From Dimargaris cristalligena (lineage: Eukaryota > Kickxellomycota > Dimargaritomycetes > Dimargaritales > Dimargaritaceae), in the NCBI GenBank assembly GCA_027576995.1, contig JANBQC010000440.1, positions 1-23,887 of the forward strand: a stretch of DNA of 23,887 nucleotides, written 5' to 3'. Both the position numbers and the translations under genes were made by a program. The notes beneath the pieces were generated by a model. That model did not search any database and had not been told where the DNA came from. It was given only the letters and a program-made list of their open reading frames with translations. Shown one piece after another: positions 7,198-17,013 of this stretch (position 1 is its first letter; each line of letters begins with the position of its first letter).

Positions 7198-8911
7198 ATG
7201 AGCAACGTCCTCAAGTCAAATGGAGTCCAGGACAACTCTGACCCCACCCTGGCTTCCCCCAAACTTTCGTCACCGACACTGTCTGCCCAACGAACCGAGG
7301 CCCCAGAACAGCCTGGGCCGCGACTAAGTAAATTGAATCTTCTCCTCGACAAGTCCCTGGCCAGCGTCGTGGATACATTCAGGTAATTCCCAGACGTAGG
7401 TGTCCGCTACTACGATATTCGCCTTATTCACGAAAGATGCGGGTGGATAAACTACAACCCAACCCCATGATGCCCACTTACTCCCACGTAAGTAGGCAGA
7501 AGGGAATAGGGAATTCTATAAGCCGGAAGTCGCTAGACTCGCGACTAAGCCTCCAACTGACCTTTATTTTATTACACCCTCCTCCGGTATTAATATATTA
7601 ATGTACTACCTCTCTCCCCGTGGTTCAGTTTTGAAAAGCTGGCAGAATGTTTCCCATACCTAGCCCAAGAATCACCGAAATTGCTGGCAGCCGCCCAGTC
7701 CCAGATTTCGGAGTTTTTTCGTACAACTACTGAAGTATGTATCTAAAGGCTATTCTACGACATTATACCTGACTTTATATAAGGGTATATTTCATATGAA
7801 CAGTGGTCTAGCCCCGTCCAGTTGCCTTGCTATAAGACAAACATACTATCACACATTAGCCAGGGGCCGCTCTTTAATACGTATAACTAACTTTAAGTGC
7901 ACATATCATGCATTTCCCTCATAATACGGCGCTTACCTATCTCTAGGATGAGTTCCAAACTATTATTCACAAGCGAGGACTCATCCAGAAGCTCAATCAA
8001 TTAGATCAGCTTATCGAGGCGTCTAAATGCCGCCCAAATGGTACGGAGCAGCCGAATCCCGCCACCACCAAAGGGTAAGCCTAAACCGGAATACATAGTC
8101 CAACGATGCGTCGTTATTTGATTTTCTTTTGATTATTTTTACCGCAGGATACTCTGGATATGATTGTATTCATCATGAACATTTGGAAAAATGCCTTATA
8201 CTGAGGTATACTATGATAAGCGTCCGACTAATGAAATGGTGTTATTTGTGTCGCCTTTTATCTTGTAGCCAAACCCATGGTGCTGATCCAGCCACATTGG
8301 TGCGCGCACGAACCTACCAAACTAAACAAATGGAACTGCAAAGACTCACCGAAACCTACAACCACGTAAGTCCGCTCTTATGGAACCTAGGTTAAACAAT
8401 GCTACTATGTCACGACATATAACCCATGTCTGGATATTGGCCTATAATAACCCAGTACGTTTGTCATCCAATACTATACATTTGTATATATACCATGGGG
8501 CTACCCTGTCTGCTACCCAGATTTACCAACAAAATAATACCATGGCCAACGAGCTTCGAGATAAATCCAAGGCTCTTCAAGAGATGAAACAACATACTGC
8601 TCAGTTGTTGGACAATATGGATAAGGTTAGTCACACCACTATCATAGTTATTGCTATTTACTATTCGGCTATCCACAACCGCGTACGCTAATGTCGGTAG
8701 TAAATGGATCTTGGATCTACATGGGTATCTGGCTTTTTATATTTCATGCTTGCATGTTAGCAGTCACTAATCCAACTGTATTCACTCACCATCTTGATGC
8801 TGCTATTGCTGCCCTACGTTTCTTATGAATGCCATCCAGCTGGTGAATACCTCGTCAGGACTCAAGTCCCAAGCCCTAGTCGAAATGTCGCACCAGACTA
8901 TGAATCCCTAA
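7198..8911 (+). CDS. NNF1: NNF1/PMF1-like kinetochore subunit (MIND/Mis12 complex)
   Basis: Six exons: 7198-7382, 7629-7734, 7947-8074, 8269-8365, 8521-8625 and 8840-8911, with phases that join cleanly and GT-AG borders throughout (GTAATT, GTATGT, GTAAGC, GTAAGT, GTTAGT). The product is 230 residues, near the usual size. Residues 1-45 are disordered and Ser/Pro-rich. The NNF1 domain follows: the FEKLAECFPYL segment (63-73), the FQTIIHKRGLIQKLNQLDQLI helix (about 100-120), then DPATLVRARTY and a C-terminal coiled coil (about 150-207). NNF1 pairs with MTW1/MIS12 and links centromeric chromatin to the microtubule-binding NDC80 complex. I assigned the family from the domain pattern. The frame is also open upstream from TTG 7105, after an in-frame TAG at 7102-7104, so ATG 7198 is the first ATG. 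An upstream exon cannot be excluded. Intron 3 has an extra strong acceptor. Confidence 0.75.
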
Positions 8912-9713
8912 TCCCCCCCCTATATTAGACCCTTCTAAATCAGCCATGTTACCATTGAACCTTTAGTAATAAATTTGTCGAATTTTGTAGCCATTACTCC
9001 CCTATCTATACTGCATGTGATGGCATTTGGCAAATGCTATGAAGCTGGAGCTCACCACAGAGAACCATCGATACAAATACTATCCACCGTCGGAAAGTAA
9101 ACACTACTGATCCAGCTACGGCGAGGTAGATTAAAGATAAATGTTTGCCTCTCCCCCTCTCGACCACCTTTCGCCAACTCGATAGAAACGAGGCCTCACT
9201 CAATATCCACACATGGTTCACAGAAAAATGGGTAGGGTTTAATGGCATGCCAACTTCCCCAAGGAAAACTAGAGCCGTAACATATATATAAAATAAAGGT
9301 TACAGGCCAACCACAAAATGATAATAGATAATGATAATGAAATAACGGAGATAATAATAGATACTTTTGAAACAGTAATAGAGGGGAGGAAAATGCTAGT
9401 AGATCCATTTCACAAAACAAGAAAAAGCCACCTCATTATAAATAATTATAATGGGAAGTTCAGACAAACGTGAATGTGATTTAAGATGTAATAATAAGCC
9501 AAAGTTACATCACATACAAGGAGGGGATATGCCATGTCCGTCTAACCGGGCTACAATATGCATGTGTGACATAAGATTTGCAAGAGGGGTGCGGAGAGAG
9601 TTGCTCGCCCCTCCATTCAGACTACAAACCATGGTATTAGGAACGCAGAAACCCACCGTGATAGAGAACTCCATAGTCCCGAATAGCGGAGGGTGGTGGA
9701 GGTTACTATTTCC
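8912..9713. other. Convergent intergenic region between NNF1 and NOG1
   Basis: The 3' ends of NNF1 (+) and NOG1 (-) face each other here. It contains the NNF1 poly(A) signal (8968) and a GATA-rich stretch (about 9318-9362). An 88-codon plus-strand frame beginning at ATG 9451 and touching the NOG1 stop has codon use unlike its neighbours, and I do not regard it as a gene. Minus-strand frames at 9006-9420 are also unsupported. Confidence 0.5.
8968..8973 (+). terminator. Poly(A) signal of NNF1
   Basis: AATAAA lies 57 bases after the NNF1 stop codon, at a normal distance for a fungal 3' end. Confidence 0.55.
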
Positions 9714-11648
9714 TTAACGACGGTCAGTTTTACCGGACCCGCGCTTACCCGCGAACAAGTGCTTGGGTTTAAGGTTAGGAATGCGGCGATCCGATTCACC
9801 TTGACGAGCCTCCAAATTCCGCGAACGTTCACCCAGTCGCTTAAGTTTAGCGGACGCCCGCTTCTCGGCCTCACCCCGGAGACCAATTTCACCCCGGGAA
9901 GCGACTTCCTGTTGTTTACGCGACGACACACTGGCTTCGCGGGCCAGGGCTTCGGCACGGGTGGGGGAACGGGCACGCTTTCCGGTGAGGGCACGGGGGC
10001 GACTGCGGGAACGGGCCACGTTCTCGCTGATGGTCTCGTTAATACCCAGGGAGGATAAATGGGCCTGGAGTTGGGTATTAGAGGCCAGGCGGTTGGTGAT
10101 CCGTTTGGGCAGAGGAGCGGAGTTCATGCTGCGCTTGAGACGCTTCTCCTGCAGTAGAATAATCTTGCGGTCGCGGATGGACTGGGCCGTTTCGCGGATC
10201 CGCTCGTCTTCGGAATCGTCCGAATCGTCGGGCGACTCGTACATGCCCTGTTCGATGAGGCGTTCCTCTTCGCGTTCCAAAGCCTCCAGCTGCTCCTCGA
10301 TCTGGGGGTCGACGAAATCGGCCACGTTCTTGCCGTTCATAATTTCGGGGATGGTATCGTACTTCCAGTCGTCGTCCTTGAGCATATAATGCTTCTTGAG
10401 ATCCACCGAGTACACACCCGGACCACCCTCCTCCATTTCGATATCGCGCTCCAGACGGGGGCGCTTGGGATCCTCGGAGTCGTACTTCTTGCGGGCCCGG
10501 ACGGCGTCGGGGATACAGGGGGGACGTTCCGAGACATCGCCGCGGGGAGCGGGTTGGGCCAGATGCAGCTTGTTGAGCACCTCGTGGATCTTGGGGTTGC
10601 GGAGTTTGGAATCCACGCGGGTGGCCAACAGACGCTCGCAGGCGGCGTTACGGGTCTCCATGACGCCCTCCTCGGTGTGGGAACTCAGCTGGGCCATTTG
10701 GACGACGTTATCCTTCAGCAAATCGCGGACCAGAGTTTGGTTGGCTTCGTCCAAGTCCTCGAGACGGGTGGTATCGATTTTACTGATGACCAGCTGGGTG
10801 GGCTTGTTGGCGAACAGGGGCTTGATGCTGTTGAACAAATTGACCTGGTCGGCGATGCTGAAGCCGCACTGCTCGGACAAATCAATGAAGAACAGGATAC
10901 AGGCACGCAAATGGGCCAGGGCGGTAATGGACTGCATTTCAATGGTGTTACGGTCCTCCAGGGGATGATCCAAAATCCCGGGGGTATCAATCACTTGCCA
11001 CCGCAGGTACTTGTAGTCCATATGTCCCACGAACAGACTCTTGGTGGTGAAGGCATAGGGCTGTACATCGACATTGGCGCGGGTCACCTTGTTCATGAAA
11101 CTGGACTTACCCACGTTGGGGTAACCGCACACAATCAACGTCCGGGTGGTGGGGTCGATGGACGGCAAACGGGCCAGATGCTGGCGCACCTGTTCCAGGT
11201 AAGCCAAACTGTCCTTTTGGCGCTTCATGATGGTGGCCATCCGGCCGAGGGCGGCCTTTTTGAGCTGTTTACAACGGTACAGCGAGTCGCCGAATTTCAA
11301 CAACCGCACGTAATCCTTGGCCACGGACCCGATAAGGTGGCGGGCGGTGTTCAGCTGGCCGAGGGCCAACTTGTAGTGGTCCTTGTCGTACAGAATATTC
11401 ATGAGGTCGGCGTAGAAGGGGTGGATGTTGTCGACTTTGGGGAAATCCTCCAACATGAGGTTGAGTTTCTCCTCAAAGGCGTCTTGCGTGAACTTGACCT
11501 TGCGCATGTAGAACTGGCGGATACGGCTGATTTTGTAACCCGGGTGGATCACCGTCGGGGTCTTACGCTGGGTCTTGGACAGGATAATGTCCAAAAAGTC
11601 GGTGGCCGAGGGGACCACCTGGATTTTTTTGAAGTTGTACAGCGACAT
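9714..11648 (-). CDS. NOG1: NOG1 nucleolar GTPase of 60S ribosome assembly
   Basis: A complete, intronless 644-residue protein, the normal NOG1 length. NOG1 joins pre-60S particles in the nucleolus, helps remodel rRNA around the peptidyl-transferase region and leaves late in the cytoplasm. The N-terminal helical bundle (about 1-160) contains the family signatures TQRKTPTVI, RQFYMRKVK and YVRLLKFGDSLY. The GTPase core has G1 GYPNVGKS (175-182), the PYAFTTK switch region (197-203), G3 DTPG (221-224) and G4 SKID (289-292). The last normally reads NKxD. The acidic/charged C-terminal half includes ERPPCIPDAV, an Asp/Glu-rich stretch, an Arg/Ser-rich segment (about 550-600) and the conserved end KHLFAGKRGSGKTDRR. 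The ATG has good context (TTACCATGT). Strong codon bias leaves a 439-codon antisense frame, which I treat as an artefact. Confidence 0.97.
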   Translation of the reverse strand: MSLYNFKKIQVVPSATDFLDIILSKTQRKTPTVIHPGYKISRIRQFYMRKVKFTQDAFEEKLNLMLEDFPKVDNIHPFYADLMNILYDKDHYKLALGQLNTARHLIGSVAKDYVRLLKFGDSLYRCKQLKKAALGRMATIMKRQKDSLAYLEQVRQHLARLPSIDPTTRTLIVCGYPNVGKSSFMNKVTRANVDVQPYAFTTKSLFVGHMDYKYLRWQVIDTPGILDHPLEDRNTIEMQSITALAHLRACILFFIDLSEQCGFSIADQVNLFNSIKPLFANKPTQLVISKIDTTRLEDLDEANQTLVRDLLKDNVVQMAQLSSHTEEGVMETRNAACERLLATRVDSKLRNPKIHEVLNKLHLAQPAPRGDVSERPPCIPDAVRARKKYDSEDPKRPRLERDIEMEEGGPGVYSVDLKKHYMLKDDDWKYDTIPEIMNGKNVADFVDPQIEEQLEALEREEERLIEQGMYESPDDSDDSEDERIRETAQSIRDRKIILLQEKRLKRSMNSAPLPKRITNRLASNTQLQAHLSSLGINETISENVARSRSRPRALTGKRARSPTRAEALAREASVSSRKQQEVASRGEIGLRGEAEKRASAKLKRLGERSRNLEARQGESDRRIPNLKPKHLFAGKRGSGKTDRR

Positions 11649-13449
11649 GGTAAAACTTCACAAGGGGATCTCTCTCGCGGTGAACGAAGAAGCAAAGAAG
11701 ATAGTTAGGAGTGGCCGGACACCAAAAGGCAACTTGACGAATGATATAAAAAAAATCAAGGAATGCGGGAGTGAACCGGTGAACTGACGGGCCCTTCGAC
11801 CTACGACGGTTAATAGGGGGGAAATATGGTAGGTGCAGTTGGGCACAGCAAGAGGAGGAAAAGTCGGCCACAGCTGAAGAACGAAAAAAGGGCCAGGTGG
11901 AGGAAAATTATCCGCCAGACCAGCAGAACATCGAGTGCCTCGGGCCGGTGTATCTCTCTGAAAAAGAAAATATATATATAAAAAAAGATATCCAGATGGG
12001 TGACCGGTGAAAATAGGTCACGTGTATTGATTGGCGGTATTCTGCTAATTCTACCGTGTCATCCCTCCACCAAAATATCTTATTATAGCGTCTGATTATG
12101 GTAGGAGTGCATGAAATAGTGGCCAGGTTACCATAAATAATGGCCAGGTGTACAAGCGACCAGGCAATAAAGCAAAAGGGATTATATAATTCATTTGCAC
12201 ACACGGAACCGTGTTAAATATAACGTATTAAACCTTACCCAAAACCCTGGGCTACTTATCCTCACTTGGTAGCTAACTTTCCTCCGCCCTACAGATATAG
12301 ATTATCGCAGTTCTTTTGCCAATTTGATTTACTAATAATATACGGATGGTATCGAAAGTCATGAAATTTACTAGTGATGATTATATTCCAATTGAAGGGC
12401 TTCTGAAGTCAATCTAGCAACCATACTAGTATATCCTAAAGAGCGCTGCATCAGCCATTAGCGTTGGTGGACTTTTGAGGCCTGTATGGCAAAAGATTCT
12501 CCCCCTTAGAAACAATAACGTATTAAACATAGCTCAGTGTGGTTGGTTTAGCGATAAAAAATAAAAAAAATCAACTGGTGTTAGACAATCTCAAATAAAT
12601 GACCAATGAGGTTTTCGTATTGAATGTTCCGGTCATTGTTATCACAATAAACAGTATTGCTGACAACGGGTCGCTTGGGTGTAGGATTTGGGAGACTTTA
12701 GGTGTTTTATTGGTAAGGGTTAGTGAGGGGTATTTCCCTGAGTAGGCACGATTGCTTGGCTAGGAATATAGGGTGAATGAAGGGGATGGTTGATATTCGA
12801 GGTATGCATATTATATAATTCCATTGAGAGATTGTAGAGTCAGGATACTTGCTGAGAAGCCCGGTTAAGAAACCTGGGTATTTTGGTGAAGATGTGGATT
12901 CACCAGTAACTGGCCAATACCAGGAAATAAGTATTCGACAGATGGGTTTCGAGCTGAGGTGAGCTCCATAAAATACTATGGTATCTCTTTTAAAAAAACG
13001 GAAAGACTGCAAGTAAAAAAGAAAACATTCACTGACTAGACAAACAAATGCTAAAGATGGGATTATACATGGGCTAACATTCACATTAAAATACAAAGAA
13101 AGGGTACATATGAGAAAACAACAGACGGTGGGGAAATGAGACAGTCACCCTGGTTGGTAATAAAGGGGATAATGAAGGAAGGAAGGAAATGAATCTAAAT
13201 ATGGCAAGGGAATTCGAGCGATTGGAAGGAGGCAGGGCACTGCCTGTCGAATAGAGGCAACAATTGGTTTAGTTGAAACCGGGGCTGGTTAGGGATGGTT
13301 GGAAAATGACGCGTCCCACTTTCAGGGTGGTTGGGAAATCCAACTCAAAGGATTGGCAACTCGGGCGAAAATCTCGCCGTAGTCACAACGTATTCACCTC
13401 GCCCTTGACTAGTCCCCCAAAAGGGTCTGAGAAAAAATTAATAGTCATA
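11649..13449. other. Intergenic region upstream of NOG1
   Basis: It includes the NOG1 promoter (minus strand). Seen here: the inverted repeat GTGACC-N10-GGTCAC (12000-12021), overlapping a CACGTG (12019-12024); ATGGCCAGGT/GTGGCCAGGT direct repeats near 12120-12150; and a GACGCGTC palindrome containing the MCB-type core ACGCGT (13308-13315). A 129-codon minus frame (12707-13096) starts with TTG, is AT-rich and has no recognisable features. A 98-codon minus frame at 11908-12204 is likewise unsupported. Confidence 0.45.
12000..12024. promoter_or_regulatory. Inverted repeat with overlapping CACGTG motif upstream of NOG1
   Basis: GTGACC (12000-12005) and GGTCAC (12016-12021) are separated by 10 bases, and TCACGTG overlaps the right arm. 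It lies about 350-375 bases upstream of the NOG1 ATG. Cbf1-type bHLH factors bind TCACGTG. Function is inferred. Confidence 0.3.
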
Positions 13450-14082
13450 CTAGACCTGCTGATGAAGCCGGAGTAGGTTTCGCGAAAGCCATTCGTTCGA
13501 CCGAGCGTAGATAGGAGACCGCTGTTCCAAAAGCAGAGCATCCAACCGGTGAATCAGTTGCTTCCGGGTAGCATGTTCTTGTTGCAGCCCGTTGAAAGTG
13601 GTTTGAGCGTCAGAAGACCCTTCCATTAACACTGACTGAACCCTGGCCAAGCTAGAAGAGTCCGAAGCAGCACCGTGGAATCGGTCGGCGGATAAATCGT
13701 CCTCGTGGTCATAGAAAGAGTCCTCGAGGAACCCACGGACGGCGGCCTCGCTGAACCCGTCGGAGAGTTCCGACGAGAGAGAGCGCTGGTGGTGACGGTG
13801 GTAGTGATGGAGGAGAGGGTTTTCCTCGCTCTGGCTGGACTCGTCAGCCCAAGTCCGCTCCCTCAGACGGGCCATGTAACGTTCCCGGATTTTGCGGCGA
13901 ATGGCCTCGTACTTGTCTTGGTGCTTGTGAAACGACAGTAAGTCGGGCTGAAGTTCGGGGTTGACGGACCAAGTGGCGCATAAGTAGACTAAGCAACCAG
14001 CGCCCACTAGAAAGGCGGTAGCAAATATGCGCTTGACCTTACCCGAAGGGGTTTGGGCCGACAGAGTTTCCAATAACTTCAT
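13450..14082 (-). CDS. Unknown single-pass membrane protein
   Basis: I do not recognise the family. The 210-residue protein is encoded by one exon, with an ATG in good context (ACACCATGA). Residues 1-18 are short and basic, and 19-38 form one transmembrane helix (Ile-Phe-Ala-Thr to Ala-Thr-Trp). A charged helix follows at about 52-78 (KYEAIRRKIRERYMARLRER), then a His-rich patch (91-99), an acidic Ser-rich stretch (103-145) and a C-terminal helical region (about 165-206). The short basic N-terminus before a single helix suits a signal anchor, possibly of the ER or the mitochondrial inner membrane. The minus-strand sequence TATATATAAAGG near 14280-14291 could be its TATA box, and a (GA)n repeat occupies the leader just upstream of the ATG. 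Its codon use is like that of the conserved genes and the opposite strand shows no better frame. Confidence 0.65.
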   Translation of the reverse strand: MKLLETLSAQTPSGKVKRIFATAFLVGAGCLVYLCATWSVNPELQPDLLSFHKHQDKYEAIRRKIRERYMARLRERTWADESSQSEENPLLHHYHRHHQRSLSSELSDGFSEAAVRGFLEDSFYDHEDDLSADRFHGAASDSSSLARVQSVLMEGSSDAQTTFNGLQQEHATRKQLIHRLDALLLEQRSPIYARSNEWLSRNLLRLHQQV

Positions 14083-14092
14083 GGTGTTATAT

Positions 14093-14127
14093 GAGAGAGA
14101 AGGAGAGAGAGAGAGAGAGAGAGAGAA
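14093..14127. repeat. (GA)n microsatellite in the 5' leader of the 13450-14082 gene
   Basis: An almost pure GA run about 10 bases upstream of the ATG. In the sense of the gene it is a CT-rich leader. Confidence 0.9.
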
Positions 14128-14611
14128 GTGAGAAGGTCAATGGAGGGGGGCTGAGAAATCGAAGGCTCGGCCAAGGACGGCGGGGCTGGTTAAATAAAAG
14201 TGGAAGGGGGAAGCGAAAAAAGTGGTTGGAAATATGGGAAGGTATAGTGGAAGTGGTAGCGAAGAGGCCGGTGGTAACCTTTATATATATATGTATGTAG
14301 ATAGGTAGGTAAGTAGATTGGTGAATAAATGTATAGGTAAATATAGGCTCACGGCGGTGGTTATATGCACAGCATTGATACAGTATATGCGTTGTCCTAT
14401 GATGATGACCAAACAGGAGTGGGCCGAGAGGGTGAAGAATCCACATCTTTTTAGAGGGATAAATGACATAATAGCCACAGTGGGATTCCTCTCCCCTTTT
14501 CTCTTCCTCTTCCTTCTTCTTCTTGCAAATACGTTCACATACTCTCTTTTTCTCTCGAACTGGGTGATCCGTGAATGCGTCGCCAGTGGCACGAGGGAGT
14601 AACACCAACCA

Positions 14612-14623
14612 GGGCCTAGGCCC
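14612..14623. repeat. Perfect 12-bp palindrome
   Basis: GGGCCTAGGCCC. It shares the GCCTAGGC core with the palindrome at 4824-4831. Confidence 0.8.
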
Positions 14624-15125
14624 CTCCTACCGTATAGACGGGCTAGGAAAGGTGGAAACAGTGGCCAACCACCCTTGCTTTAATCTGCCGCACTGTACTC
14701 CATCCTGAGGTACTCACTTTTCCAGCGCCTCACCTGATTGTTCTTGTTGCCGCTGACTCAGACCAACTGGTAGCTGCAATACCAATGAGGCCAGTCTCAC
14801 TAGTCCAGCTCAGCTTCACCACAGCATACATGACAACAGGTGATCTTGCCAAGCGGTTACCAACGTTGGCTCCTCACTGGGGTTCCTTTTTGATGCTGTA
14901 TGATGCGCCGTCATGCTTCAAATAGGTAAGTGTCTCCATTAGCATAGTAAGTAGGTGGATTGCCCTAGTTTGGGCGCAGCATAAGGAAGTGGTCATAGCC
15001 TATATCATATCGATTACCAAACGCAAATAGGTCCTACAATAGAGTAATAAAAGCCCAAATAGCAGCCACTGTAGGGGGTCTGGCATCGTTCTTTGGCCTA
15101 AGCTAACAGAAGGACGGGGTGGCCG

Positions 15126-15139
15126 CCAAGGCGCCTTGG
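15126..15139. repeat. Perfect 14-bp palindrome
   Basis: CCAAGGCGCCTTGG reads identically on both strands. It lies in non-coding DNA with no adjacent gene. Confidence 0.85.
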
Positions 15140-15323
15140 TGATACAGTACTGTTCTTTGAATATTCTATGGTACACCCTTGTAGCCTTCCAATGCCCATT
15201 CATTAATGGGCGAGGAGTTATCGTCAATACTAATGGTATTACTTTTCTTTTTCAATCTTCACCACTTTAAAGGAAACAATGGGCTAATTATAGAGACAAC
15301 CTCCCCGTCTACATATTCATCTT

Positions 15324-15341
15324 TATATATATATATATATT
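15324..15341. repeat. (AT)n microsatellite
   Basis: An uninterrupted AT/TA run of about 18 bases. Confidence 0.9.
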
Positions 15342-15513
15342 CTCCTTAGGCAGGGTCACATCCGTCGACCGGGGGGAGGATGGCTGGCCCACTTCGGTGG
15401 CTCTATTCGGTAGTAATCCCGCCTTTAATACCACCCCGCTCCTCCGAGAGGAGCCTGATTGGGAAGGCCCGGCTGATTGGAGGGGGGTGTACCTTCCCGC
15501 TATGCAGGTTGGA

Positions 15514-15528
15514 CTTACGTGACGTAAG
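15514..15528. promoter_or_regulatory. Palindromic bZIP-type site
   Basis: CTTACGT-G-ACGTAAG is a perfect 7-bp inverted repeat around one base. It contains TGACGTAA and TTACGT half-sites like those bound by CRE/ATF and Yap-type bZIP factors. No gene directly beside it was identified, so its target is unknown. Confidence 0.4.
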
Positions 15529-16451
15529 CCTGATTTACCCATATAATCCCTCAAACTTACCCTAAAGGGTCGGTCAAAAGTTTTAATGCAAGTTATATTG
15601 AACATCAAAGAGCTCAAAACATGTTGAATAGAAAAGATACAAACAGGTAAGGTTCCCCCGTATCGTATTGTTCACCACCCTCGAAGCACATGCCTTGTAT
15701 TTGCCTGGCCCATGGCGAACCCCATCATTAAAATGATCCGGCTATGCTCCTGCTTGGCCACTCTCCCTGTCGCACAGCTGCTTTGTGATCAAACCCATCG
15801 ATCGCAGTTACCTCCTTCACTAATTCACACCCATTCTTTCTCTCTCGACTCAGGGGAAGTCACCTTCAACCAGCTCACCAATTCCACTGATTCCCAATAA
15901 AACGCCAAGCCCTCCCCCCGCTAGGATCTACCTTCATATCTCAGTCGAGTTGTGATGTGTCCCCTGGTCTTTATGTCAGCCGATTTATTGCCACACTACC
16001 GCCTGCACCATAAGAAGGGCGTGATTTACCATTCCACCAACCCCGATGGTCAAAAAACACACTACTCGGCCCGGTGGATATATACTTTGCATAGCCAACC
16101 CCGCTTCTCTATCCCCCGGATAAAGAGTGGTCCGGTCATCAAAAGTAAATAAACAGCAGCGGTGGACTATATATGAAGCGGGTGTTGCAGTGTGATGCAT
16201 TCTTTAAATATCCCAGCCTACTCGATACTCGATTCATATAAAAGAGGGGTTTTAGTTTCCTCCTCTTCTCATTCTGCCTACCCGATGAGCGGAATGGGTA
16301 CCCAAGTGGTTGAGTTATCCAATCTGCGAGGGCTTCTAAACCACTGTATATGTTATTATTCGGTGATTTGATATTTGCATATGATGCGGAAGGCCTTAAG
16401 GACAAATGTACCTTAAGAGCTTAACTCGGTCTATTTATAGACTACTCCCTT

Positions 16452-16527
16452 GCCTGTCACTACCAGCGACACCAGGTGCCTTGGCACCCCCTCCTCCCGA
16501 CAGGCTGTTGGGAAAACCTGCGCCTGT
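16452..16527. other. Nested and mutually exclusive stems (possible structured RNA or relic)
   Basis: GCCTGTC (16452-16458) pairs with GACAGGC (16499-16505), enclosing the hairpin GGTGCC-TT-GGCACC (16475-16488). The same ACAGGC (16500-16505) can pair instead with GCCTGT (16522-16527). The segment is more GC-rich than its surroundings. No known RNA family is recognised. Confidence 0.35.
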
Positions 16528-17013
16528 ATTTCAAGGAGAGCGACCTCCCCAAGAAATATACTGGGTTAGTTTACTACATGGTTTGGAAATCACACTGATG
16601 AGCGAAATATCAAATATATAATAATAAAAAAACAGCGCAATAGAATAAATCGTACTGGTAATCGCCATATATATTGGTATACGGACGTACTACTTCTGCC
16701 CCACCGCCTAACCTACTTATTTAAGGCGGGGTTTCACTGACGGGTCTCATTCCCAGTGGTCGAGTATGGGTGACGGCGGTGGTGACGGATTTGTCCCATT
16801 CAACAAAGTGGGGCCAAACTGACCATTGCCTCATTGCATTTGACCTCATGTGGTATTAGCCGCCACCCCCAACCTTATTCAGCTTAGCAACAATACTCCC
16901 CCTCTTTTCTAGCATTATCCTTAATTTAATATAAGCGAATTGACATTTTTGTATTCATTTGCCCGCCCTTTGTTGATCCCTACCGGTCCCAGTCAGCTCG
17001 ATCCACGCAAACC

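Larger units (their letters stand above)
14083..17013. other. Long intergenic region with palindromes and possible relics
   Basis: No gene could be modelled with confidence. Contents: a (GA)n repeat (14093-14127), a pyrimidine-rich tract (about 14488-14525), the palindromes GGGCCTAGGCCC (14612-14623) and CCAAGGCGCCTTGG (15126-15139), a plus-strand open frame of about 93 codons without an ATG start (14647-14925), an AT microsatellite (15324-15341), a GC-richer segment with hairpin GCTCCTC/GAGGAGC (15438-15454), a bZIP-like palindrome (15514-15528), short ATG frames at 15712-15900 and 15952-16152, and a folded segment at 16452-16527. The two short frames might be parts of one gene, but I find no usable splice pair between them. 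Confidence 0.45.

Noticed and set aside
9451..9717. An 88-codon Cys-containing plus-strand frame at the NOG1 3' end
   Set aside because: Its codon use is unlike the conserved genes, it overlaps the NOG1 stop by a few bases, and it has no recognisable motif.
10389..11708. A 439-codon plus-strand open frame antisense to NOG1
   Set aside because: NOG1 on the other strand is a full-length conserved gene with strong codon bias, which removes stop codons from this antisense frame. The antisense translation is Gly/His/Val/Leu-rich and has no domain.
12707..13096. A 129-codon minus-strand frame
   Set aside because: It starts with TTG, is AT-rich, has no domain, and no splice signals connect it to a neighbour.
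14087..14608. A 173-codon minus-strand frame upstream of the 13450-14082 gene
   Set aside because: It reads through the GA microsatellite and the promoter. The translation is low-complexity Ser/Leu and Tyr/Ile repeats.
16290..16360. A tRNA-Ser/Leu-like stretch (CCAAGTGGTTGAG resembles a box A)
   Set aside because: There is no B box (GGTTCGANTCC) downstream and no acceptor-stem pairing.
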